A stretch of 64,000 nt of DNA from contig JAESUZ010000969.1 of assembly GCA_017311185.1 (NCBI GenBank), positions 62,001 to 126,000 of the forward strand, read 5' to 3'. The DNA is from Proteles cristata cristata (lineage: Eukaryota > Chordata > Mammalia > Carnivora > Hyaenidae). The translations under genes and the position numbers were made by a program. Of the stretch, positions 55,440 through 64,000 are shown piece after piece (positions within the stretch are counted from its first letter, which is position 1; each line of letters opens with the position of its first letter). The notes under the pieces were generated by a model that was not told where the DNA came from, did no database searches, and saw only the letters and a list, made by a program, of their open reading frames with translations.

Positions 55440-56160
55440 AACTCTATTAATAATTCGGAAAGTGAACATTAAAGTGATACCACATCACATGAACCAGAAT
55501 TGCTACCATAAAATACATAGGAAAAAAAGAAAACAAGACAAAAGAAAGAAAAGAAACAGGGGTTGACAAGGTTAAGAATCAAGTAGATTGCTCACACACT
55601 ACTGATGGGAATATAAATTGGTAAAAAAGTACTTGGGAAACTGATTGTCACTATGGTCAAGCAATTACATTTCTAGTTATGTATGCAATATAAATGTGTA
55701 TATATGATTACCAAAAGGCATATTCTAGGATGTTAATAATAGCACTATTTGTAATAGCCCAAATATGAAAGATATTCAAATGTCCATCAGCATAGAATGT
55801 ACAAATCAAGCATTCAGTACCATACAGCCATGAAAATGAACAATGTGGATGAATTTTGTTAACATAGTGCTGAGCAAAGTGGAACCAGACAAGAAGGACT
55901 GTGCATAGTATTATTTCATTTATGGTATTATCTCATAAAAATAAGTAACAATAATTTTGTTCAAACTCCGGATAAAGATTCCTTGGGGGAGTGATGTGAG
56001 GAAGAAAGCTTAAGGCAGGCTTCTGTGATGATGGAACGTTCTATTTGTTGATCTGGCCACTGGCTAAATAAGTATGTTGTTTGTGTAAATGCATTGCATA
56101 TGATATATGTACATCTATGTATATATATTATCCTTCAATGAAAAAATTTGAAAAAATATA
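55440..56160 (+). mobile_element. Old L1/HAL1-like 3' end, sense
   Basis: 'aagtgataccacatcacatg', 'cacactactgatgggaatat', 'agcactatttgtaatagccc', 'caaatgtccatcagcataga', 'accatacagccatgaaaatg' and 'tctatttgttgatctggcca' occur in the order of an old L1-type 3' end. Its tail ends near 'atgaaaaaatttgaaaaaat'. No frame survives. Confidence 0.85.
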
Positions 56161-56590
56161 GTTTTTGAAGTTACACGATTTATGTTTTATAAGTATTAAG
56201 GAGAGCAAGGAGCTTTCTTTTGCATCAATATGTTAGAAACTGGTTCTTGTGTCCCAATATCCATTACCACTGACGTGCTTTTGAATAATATATGAAGTTT
56301 AGCTAATCATTTGACCACTCATGAACAAATTCATGGAGCCAACAGCTCAGTCCAAGGAAGGTAGGGAATTAGTCCTTGTTCAGTGACTGTACGGACCTTC
56401 ATTAAGAAACAACATGTTTCACCCTCTCCTCTTCGTGCTTTCCTTTGTTTTTTGCATGGAAGTTACCAGGTAGAAACTCCTCTTGTATTAAGATTCTGTG
56501 GCAATAAGAGGGAATGGAATCTGAGCCCCTGATGACTGGGAATTTTCCATAATAGCTTTGAATCACCAAGACAGACTCTTATATGAAATA
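56161..56590. other. Unique sequence
   Basis: No gene or named repeat seen. Confidence 0.45.
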
Positions 56591-56600
56591 GAAAGAAAAA

Positions 56601-56659
<59 letters not shown>
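56591..56659. repeat. (AAAG)n microsatellite
   Basis: From 56601 to 56658 a pure AAAG tetranucleotide array, preceded by a GAAAGAAAAA step. Purine-only on this strand, hence capable of triplex-type structures and likely length-variable. Confidence 0.97.
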
Positions 56660-56784
56660 GAGAAATCTCTATCTTCTTTAAAATCTAATCTAAGTATGCA
56701 AAATTAATATGAATAAATGGAAAAAGAAATACTCTTGTTTATACCAATGAGGAAACAACTATTTAAGTAATTACTAAATATAAA

Positions 56785-56945
56785 GTATAGTATGATCAAC
56801 AACTGTGTGACATGTTGTGAGTACAATAATTCCATTACTTCCATTATAGAGTTGAAAAAACTGAGTTTCATAAAGGTCTTCAAGGTCACACATCTTGCAA
56901 GCAGAAAACTAGATTTTGAACTTAGTTTTACCCAGTTACCTAGTT
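56785..56945 (+). repeat. MIR, plus orientation
   Basis: 'gttgtgagtacaataattcc', 'agttgaaaaaactgagtttc', 'gtcttcaaggtcacacatct' and 'gattttgaacttagttttac' follow MIR in order. Frames on both strands at 56704-57076 overlap it and are not genes. Confidence 0.7.
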
Positions 56946-56984
56946 TCAGTATTATTGCCATTGCACTCAAAGCCCTGAAAGTGG

Positions 56985-57130
56985 AAGATAGATTGATCTA
57001 TCTTCTATGTATCTACCCAGCCACCTACCTATACCATATGTATCTATCTTATTTAACCAGTCACTTACTTTTATAGTATATTTATCTATCTAAAGTATAG
57101 AATGTATTCTATAGTATAGAATGTATTATG
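56985..57130. repeat. Degenerate TATC-type tract and short tandem repeat
   Basis: Scattered CTATC/TATCT units from 56990 to 57095, then TAGTATAGAATGTATT-like units repeated near 57095-57129. Confidence 0.6.
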
Positions 57131-58027
57131 ATTCTAATACACAAGATGAATTTGTTGGAGAGGGTGGTCTAGAAAGAAAAATTTAATCTGATATGATGTG
57201 GTAGAACCTGAATTACAGAATAGCAGTGGATGTAAAAAGAATAAATTAAGGGACATTAAGAAAATTTTTACATAGGATATCATGGACAATTAAATATACT
57301 GTTGAATGAATTAATGACAAGCATCAAGTTTGGAGTCTAATTGACTTTTACAGCATGTTATTCTGATTTTCACTGAAATAAGGAAACAGGGGGAGTACAT
57401 GTTTGGGAGAAATTATTGGAGGAAAAATATTAAGCATCTTGGTACATACATAGAATTGTGTAATGAGGTTAGAGAACAATTTGAGAAGGAAATCTCTTAT
57501 TCATAATTCAAACACAGTTACAAGACAAAATTTACTTTTAAAATTTTCCAGAGAACATCAATGAGTTTAAATGGATTACTACCTCCCTGATAGGAAGAAT
57601 TAATACATTAAATTTACACTAATTTTATTCAGATTTTTATGTGACTTATAATGTGAACATTATCTAGTACATGAGGAGGAAATATCACTTATATTATGCT
57701 ATCAATTCAGCTAATAACTTCTTACAAATGTCAGTCATGTTCTCAAGATGTTGTTATGTCAGTATAATAATCAAAAACATTTGAATTTCTATTTCTTTTT
57801 TTGGCACTAAGGCCACAGAAGGATGTATGTCATTGTTCTTATCCTCTAAAGGTCTACAAAAGAGGAGAAAAGGCAAGTACACAAAAGAATAAAGAAGGTG
57901 AGGAGTATTTGCTGTTAGGTGAGTGGTTCCGATAATCAGTGTTATAGGTAGTTAACCTCCAAAAACTAGACAGTCATAGTGGACTTCTCAGAGAAGTTAG
58001 AATTCAAGCTAAAACATAATGAAAGTT
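57131..58027. other. Unique AT-rich sequence
   Basis: 57840-57930 might be a fragment of an old repeat. No gene seen. Confidence 0.4.
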
Positions 58028-58042
58028 AAGAATTACACACTG

Positions 58043-58211
58043 GGGCTCCTGGATGGCTCAGTTGGTTAAGCGTCTGACTTCAGCTCAGGTCAGGATCTCA
58101 TGGTTCGTGGGTTCGAGCCCCGCGTCAGGCTCCGTGCTGACAGGAAGCTCAGACCTGGAGCCTGTTTCAGATTCTGTGTCTCCCTTTCTCTCTGACCCTC
58201 TCCTGCTCACG

Positions 58212-58242
<31 letters not shown>

Positions 58243-58276
58243 GGAAATAAATAAAACATTAAAAATTTAAAAAAAA
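58043..58276 (+). mobile_element. CAN-SINE (older type, well preserved)
   Basis: GGGCTCCTGGATGGCTCAG head, intact B box GGTTCGAGCCC, middle CTGACAGGAAGCTCAG, TGTC/CT microsatellite and GGAAATAAATAAAACATT tail. AAGAATTACACACTG (15 bp) is duplicated at 58028-58042 and 58277-58291. Confidence 0.97.
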
Positions 58277-58369
58277 AAGAATTACACACTGAAACATTAT
58301 GGAGGGCATTACTGAGCTGCATGCAATTGGAATCAAGATATTTTTGCTATTATTTTCTATTTTAAGCTG

Positions 58370-58800
58370 ATTTTCAGCCAATGAATCTAATCATTTCTTC
58401 TTGAAATTGCCCTGCTCGGATCGAAGAACTGTCCACTGTTACTTCCTTGCATTTATTCAGTATCCGTATCCATGAGCTTTTGACTCTGATCATTGAGCTG
58501 AAATACAGAAGGTTACATCACTCATTTACATTATCACCCTCTCCCCACTCCCAATACAAATGTGACATTTCAATTTTGCACACTTCAACTCTCCTTAAAT
58601 CATCTGTATAAAAACTTCAAAGCTTGATTGATGATGAATGAGCCATTGTCTCCTCAAGCACCCGCTTCTCATTAGCCTTTAGAGTCTCAGCTTATTAATA
58701 ATGAACCTTGAGGGCTGACCCAGTGGGGTAGCAGCAATTCATTGTGCTCCCAGCTGAAAGGTCTGGGTTTGGGAAAGATATAGGAATCTCTGGACCAAGT
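58370..58800. other. Candidate conserved non-coding block
   Basis: A repeat-free stretch of high sequence complexity. It contains TTGATTGATGATGAATGAG, a SOX-type CATTGT, and a homeodomain-type ATTAATAATG between C/T-rich segments. No open frame. Looks more like regulatory than neutral DNA, but only conservation could show this. Confidence 0.25.
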
Positions 58801-60077
58801 CCATTCCAGAGATGATGTATTAAGTATCACAGGTGGATGATGTGAGCTGTATTACTTTTGTATCATTATCTGCCACAACAGACTTGTGTGGCTTAAGGTG
58901 ATGACAGTGAGAAAGATACATTGCTTTATGTCTGAGAAAATCCAGTGACTGCTTCCTGTAGCGTCATCTTGGAAAATGGACTTTTGCTACTTTGAATTTT
59001 GATTTCATGATTGTGACCTTTGGTTTGGATAGGCAATATAAGTCTGACATATAGATAATTACTGTGGGAATGTCTGAATAAATCAAGTGCAATATCTCTA
59101 ATCTTTATTTATTATTATTATCATTTTAATTCTAAGGGTGACCTGTATCTGTGCCCATGCGAAATAAGGCATTTAGAAATACAATCAAAGATTGAGGTTA
59201 AATATTTCCTTCTTGTTTATTTGACTTTTTTATATTATTATCTTTTGTAGCTTTGTGAGTAGAAGTAAAATATTCATTGTTGATACCAGTCATATAGACT
59301 ACAGTGAGATATGGCAAACTGCGTTTAAAATTATAATCTTTATTTTGTAAAAAAAAGAAAAAGATGTTCAATCTTATCTATGAAATAGTTACAAATTATG
59401 CATGAGGTCAAAGCAATTTTGTTGACTTCTTAAAGTGACTAAGGAGGTCATATTAATCTGTATTTTCAGCAAGGATGCTACATCACAATTAGGCTATTGT
59501 GAAGGAGGAAGGGGGAATAAAGTCATGATTCAGTATTTTATCACATTTTCTTCTGAGAGAATATATTTGCAAAATGTCAACGATTGTCTTAATGGTTACT
59601 CATCCTCAAATTCACTATAATAACTAGCATTTGGAAAGAAATGAAGAATGTGAAAGAACTTATTTAAATAACACAAACATTTCCTTCTTCATTAGACTCA
59701 TGCAAATGGAAAATCAAGAGAAGTAATGGTCAGTCAAATGGGCAATCTTTGTGAATTGGAGAGCTAAGACACAAGTACTTTACGTCCTCTTTAAAATGTC
59801 ATATTGGCACTTTACACCTTTCTAAAAAAGAATTTAAGGAACAATATGAGGTAGATTTACAGTTAGATATAAAATCATGCTTTTACACTTTGTGTAATAT
59901 ATGCTAGATAGTTTTCACAGGTTTGAAGAAATTTGGTGTGTCCAGGATAGAGCAAAATCATTTTTATTTACTTGATAAGTGATAATTGAATTTGATGAAC
60001 AGAATAGGTTTAAGGATACCAATAAAAGTGTCTAAATGCTACTTATAAATATCAAACATGCTGCTTGCATAATTTTT
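58801..60077. other. Unique sequence
   Basis: No gene or named repeat seen. The 61-codon frame at 59435-59620 lacks motifs. Confidence 0.45.
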
Positions 60078-60086
60078 TACATTTTC

Positions 60087-60308
60087 TTTTTTTTAAAATT
60101 TTTTAGTGTTTATTTATTTTTGAGAGAGAGATAGAGACAGCATGCGCAGGGTAGGTAGAGAGAGAGGGAGACACAATCCCAAGACAAGCTCCAGGCTCGG
60201 AGCTAGCTGTCAGCACAGAGCCCGACGCGGGGCTCTAACCCACGAACCGTGAGATCATGACCTGAGCTGAAGTCAGATGCTTAACTGACTGAGCCACCCA
60301 GGTGCCCC
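60087..60308 (-). mobile_element. CAN-SINE, minus strand
   Basis: Reversed SINE with a well-kept body (plus-strand 'cagagcccgacgcggggctc'), ending 'gactgagccacccaggtgcc'. TACATTTTC is duplicated at 60078-60086 and 60309-60317. Confidence 0.96.
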
Positions 60309-60479
60309 TACATTTTCAATTATAAGCATTTTGTATAATAAAAGCTATTTATCTTTAAGCTTACAAACACTCTAACCTCACATATATATTTTTAATTTTC
60401 CCTGTATTCAAGGTACTTTATATTTATTGGCCTACTCAAATATACGTTTCTATTATCAAGATATTATATATTATTTCAT

Positions 60480-60600
60480 GAAGTAAATATTATTGATCAT
60501 GCATCTCCTTTTTGCCTTACATGATGCTAGACACTGATGATACAGTTTTGACCAAAGCAGAAATGACCTCTAACTTAAATGAAATGTAGAACCAGTTCAG
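60480..60600 (+). repeat. Unnamed old dispersed repeat fragment
   Basis: 'catgatgctagacactgatg' then 'atacagttttgaccaaagca' parallels the GCACTG..GGATACA..GAACAAA.. pattern also seen at 32150 and 29340. Confidence 0.45.
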
Positions 60601-60734
60601 GTAATCTATTGTGTTTAAGGGGGGAAAATTTTCCATTTTTACTTCGATCTGGTCAGCATATAATTTAAAATTAAGAGCTACAACAAGTTAATTGATCATT
60701 GTTGGTGGCAAATTCCGTTACTTTTCTCTTTTAA

Positions 60735-60850
60735 GTTCAATTTAACAAGTATTTGTTGATTTCCTTCAGGTTTGACATACAGATACAGCACTGAAAAATA
60801 TCCCTTCACTTCATGGAGTTTAGTCTAATATTTCAGTTAAAAATTGTGTA
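60735..60850 (+). repeat. Unnamed old dispersed repeat fragment
   Basis: 'aacaagtatttgttgatttc' then 'acatacagatacagcactga' and 'tcccttcacttcatggagtt' is a second fragment of the same pattern. Confidence 0.45.
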
Positions 60851-61390
60851 CTATATATGTTAAATTCAAAATATCATAAAGTAATGTGGATTACAATTTA
60901 CTTACTCTGTTTACAAAAGGATTCATGTTTTTTTTCCTTGACTTGCATGCATTAATCTAGTAGGAAATGTTTGATAAAAAACTGTTTAAATGTTTACCCA
61001 GTTTTAAATAATTAAATGATACTTTTTTCATAGAATTTCATATTTCATATATGTATTTAATTGTGGCCTGTATTAAAAAGACACAGTTCTGTTTTGTAAA
61101 CTTGCTGGCTATGATAAAAAAAAAATCATAGCAGTTTTTTTCTACCAATTATTACAATGACCAAGAATCTATTTGTGTTTCTCTTAATTTTCTCTGATAT
61201 ATTTCCTACCATGAAAGTGAAATACAGTGGATTGGGATTTACCTTGAGCTCACTTACTTATTCAACATTAAGTCTTTTCACTTTTCAGACTTTGTGCATC
61301 TTTATTTGAATGTCAGTTACATTTGTACCTCATTTTCTGTCTTACTTAGAATTCCGATTTTTTGTCATGGGTTTAAAATTTAATTATTAA
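60851..61390. other. Unique AT-rich sequence
   Basis: No gene seen. Confidence 0.45.
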
Positions 61391-61400
61391 TCACTTTATT

Positions 61401-61637
61401 GCATTATTTTAATGTTTATATAGTTTTTGAGAGAGAGACAGAGACAGAGTGAGAGTTGGGGAGGTGCATAGAGAGAGGGAGATACAGAATCCAAACCAAG
61501 CTCCAGGCTCCCAGGCTCCCAGATTTTCGGGCTCCACCCTCCAAGATGTCAGCACAGAGCCAGATGCGGGGCTTGAACTCACTAATCTGAGAGTTTGTGT
61601 CCTGAACCAGTTAGACACTGAGCCACCCAGGTGCCCC
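61401..61637 (-). mobile_element. CAN-SINE, minus strand, rearranged middle
   Basis: Reversed SINE with a partly duplicated GAGCCTGG region (plus strand: 'ccaggctcccaggctcccag') and a diverged tRNA part ('gcttgaactcactaatctga'). TCACTTTATT (61391-61400) and TCACTGTATT (61638-61647) are a likely target-site duplication with one mismatch. Frames on both strands here are SINE artefacts. Confidence 0.92.
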
Positions 61638-61647
61638 TCACTGTATT

Positions 61648-63621
61648 TCTGTCTAATGGAAGAGAAGTTCCTAGTGTAACACAGATGGTACCATCCAATA
61701 AGTCTTTCACAGAACTTGTGTACAACTCTGGTGTTCTGGTATGTTGACAAAGAAAGACCTAACATATAGCCAGACATTTTTCTGGTAACTTCCTGAGCGA
61801 AGGCCTTACCAAGCTTTCTGTTTTCCTAATATTTGTCTCTCTTTCTAATTTAAAAATGCAGCCAAGCCTTTACAGTCGACCATGACAAAAACATCAGGGA
61901 TCCCTTTTGTCCATAAATAATCGGTGTCCTTAACAACTTTCTTAGATGTCAGTATATACTCCTAGCATCTTCTTAGTTCAAAAATAGATCTAGGTGAACA
62001 TTTCACCACATAAACATATTAAATTAATGTTCAAAAATGTGTATAAAGTTATAAAGCCAATGTAAAATATACTAATGAATAAGTACAGTATTAACATTAT
62101 TTCCTGTCATCTATTTAGGTAACCAAATTGATTAAAAGAAAATATAAGATAAAGTATACATTAAAACTCTCCTATAAATGCCAGTGAAATACACATTTTT
62201 CTGATTGTGCTATTTTGACATTCACCAACAGAATACAGTCTAAGCCAAACATGAAGGAAAATACTATTTTCAGGAAAAATACACACATATATGAACAGAT
62301 TAAATGTGCCTATGAATATGTTATTAAATACTAGAAATTTATAGATCTTCCTGACCAGAATTCTTAGCAGATGGTGGGTTTTGAATTTAGGGTGTTATCC
62401 AAGTTGATCATGATTATAGTCTTAATTTGAAATTTTAACATGTAAGATTATACTTGAATTATTACTGCCTCCTTTCTAAATCCTTTTCCAAGTACAAACC
62501 AAGCTCTCGAGCAAAATTTTCTGAGAAACAAATGTCAACTTTGGTAGTAGATTAATATTGTTGAAGAAAGGGATTTGATGAGATTATTATTCAGTATAAT
62601 ATTATCCGATTCCATTTGAGTACTTTTAGATAGGAAGTTAGAGATGGATACTGTGTTCCTTCAATATGAACTGTTAGAATTATAATGTGAATCCTGAAAA
62701 ATATACGCTTTCTACAATATTTGAACTATTATCTTTTCTCCTCACATTTTTGTTAAAGTAGAACTTTTTCAAATGTAAACTGAAAAATAACCTTCATTTC
62801 CTGGATAGCAGTCAAAATCTCCTTTCTTTGTCACCTAATGAAGAATTATTCCTAGAGCAGAAGAGCATCACCTAATGTCTCATGAGAAAGCTATTAGTAT
62901 GAGATTGTCACATCTAATGCCAATCATTAATGTAGAAATCCATTTTTACAGTCTTTTGTGTGTCTTACATCTCCCTTCTACTTTGATGAGGATTGTATGG
63001 TTAGGTCATGAAAAATAACGAACTGGCTTTTAGAAGTGGAAAGATGATCTAATTTCTTTTCTTTACTTTTTTATTCCCCCCTCACCCGAGAAAATGGAAC
63101 CAATAGTCGTTGAAAGGATTGATGATGAGAATAGGAGATTTTATATGTGGAAAGCCCTGTGTTACCAGAATTAATCTGGTGCATTTTATACATGCAATGC
63201 AATAAGGGAATTGAGATGTCCTCACCTATCTCACTTTTACAAATACTCCTCTTGTGGTGTCCAGTGTTCCTTTCATTCGTTTATCCCCCTCTTTGGTGTA
63301 AGGTGACTCTTCAAATTTTAGCCTGGGATACTGCACAAGAAAAGCATTATATTTTTCAAGGCTGTCATGGGAAATAAAGTGATCGCCTTCCCAATATTTA
63401 TGTCCTTCTACTTCCCCACTAATACTCCTGCTTCTTGAGGTTTTGTTCAAGCAGCAATATGTCCACTCAGCCTCTCACAGTGGGAATGGTCAGGGGATAG
63501 TCTTCTGAGTAATAAAAGGCTGACATAATTCTTGATGAGAAAGAATAGAAAGTCAGAGCCTCAGTAGAATGATGTCTCTTGCTTGCTCTTTTGTTTTCAT
63601 CTTACTTGAATTCAGATAGAC
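61648..63621. other. Unique sequence, no gene supported
   Basis: Long repeat-poor stretch. The overlapping opposite-strand frames at 63147-63377 and 63226-63450 have no motif. Confidence 0.45.
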
Positions 63622-63817
63622 ACTTTTTTAATGTTTATTTTTGAGAGAGAAAGAGAGCAAATGGAGGGGGAGGGGCAGAGAAACTGGGGGAGAAGATCTG
63701 AAGCAGGCTCTGCATTGACAGTGGACAGCCCGACATGAGCCTTGGGCTAAGGAGCCATGAGATCATGGCCTGAGTCGAAGTCAGAAGCTTAACTGACTAA
63801 GCCACCCAGGTACACCA
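63622..63817 (-). mobile_element. CAN-SINE, minus strand, old
   Basis: Reversed SINE with plus-strand end 'ctaagccacccaggtacacc' and a shortened, diverged middle ('cagcccgacatgagccttgg'). No clear target-site duplication. Confidence 0.9.
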
Positions 63818-64000
63818 AACATTTTTAAATACAGCAACCCTTTTGTGCCTGGGATGAATAAAACCAGGACTCAAAGAAGATGTAGGTACTGTGGACACTA
63901 CTACCTCCTATAGGTTTCTTATTGTGTGAGGAAATCATCCTCTATGTACATAAACTATTGTTACCTGTTTTTATGTTACTTGTAACAATGTTTAATGGAC
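63818..64000. other. Unique sequence to window edge
   Basis: Nothing recognised. Confidence 0.4.

Noticed and set aside
61409..61777. Longest open frame (122 codons, minus)
   Set aside because: It runs mostly through the CAN-SINE at 61401-61637; the peptide is the familiar translation of the SINE.
1..64000. CRISPR array, operon or prokaryotic features
   Set aside because: No regularly spaced direct repeats with unique spacers; the DNA is mammalian and dominated by SINE, L1, MIR and L2 sequence.
1..64000. Endogenous retrovirus or LTR pair
   Set aside because: No paired long terminal repeats, primer-binding site or gag/pol-type frames were recognised; some undiagnosed blocks could be solo LTRs, but I could not support one.

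Overview
This window is a gene-poor, AT-rich piece of mammalian nuclear DNA, most likely from a feliform carnivoran (cats, hyenas, mongooses, civets and relatives). The evidence is the dominant interspersed repeat: 26 recognisable copies of a tRNA-Lys-derived CAN-SINE whose body reads as the feliform type (head GCGCCTGGGTGGC, middle GGGCTCTGTGCTGAC, then CAGAGCCTGGAGCC, a CT-rich segment and an AAATAAATAAA tail). Dog-type and mustelid-type SINEs differ in the middle and were not seen. The exact species cannot be read from the window.

No protein-coding gene, rRNA, functional tRNA, CpG island or promoter can be supported. The open reading frames are short, mostly start at non-ATG codons, overlap SINEs or L1 fragments, and show no protein family I recognise. 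The DNA is either intergenic or deep intron; the sequence alone does not say which.

Layout. 1-13.8 kb: mostly unique AT-rich sequence with one old SINE (5.9 kb), an old L1/HAL1-like 3' end (4.0-4.5 kb), L2 and MIR relics and a perfect 22-bp tandem duplication (5.2 kb). 13.8-16.4 kb: four SINEs in both orientations, an expanded AAAT tail, a (TG)18 tract and a carnivore L1 fragment. 16.4-24 kb: sparse, with one SINE and MIR relics. 24-28 kb: an antisense L1 3' end carrying a second, nested L1 3' end, flanked by three minus-strand SINEs. 28-40 kb: old MIR/L2 relics, two SINEs, a long L2 piece (37.1-37.75 kb) and a possible very ancient repeat (39.8 kb). 40-45.5 kb: the densest repeat cluster, with six plus-strand SINEs in a row, one of them inserted into a sense L1 3' end. 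45.5-64 kb: scattered SINEs, MIRs, two L1/HAL1-like 3' ends, an (AAAG)n microsatellite and several blocks of higher complexity that could be conserved non-coding DNA.

The clearest biological signal is recent SINE activity. Seven copies belong to a low-divergence subfamily with shared diagnostic bases, intact pol III A and B boxes, many retained CpGs and mostly long perfect target-site duplications. I found no previously undescribed gene system, and I do not claim one. Family names, orientations and boundaries of the old repeats come from pattern memory, not from a database search.
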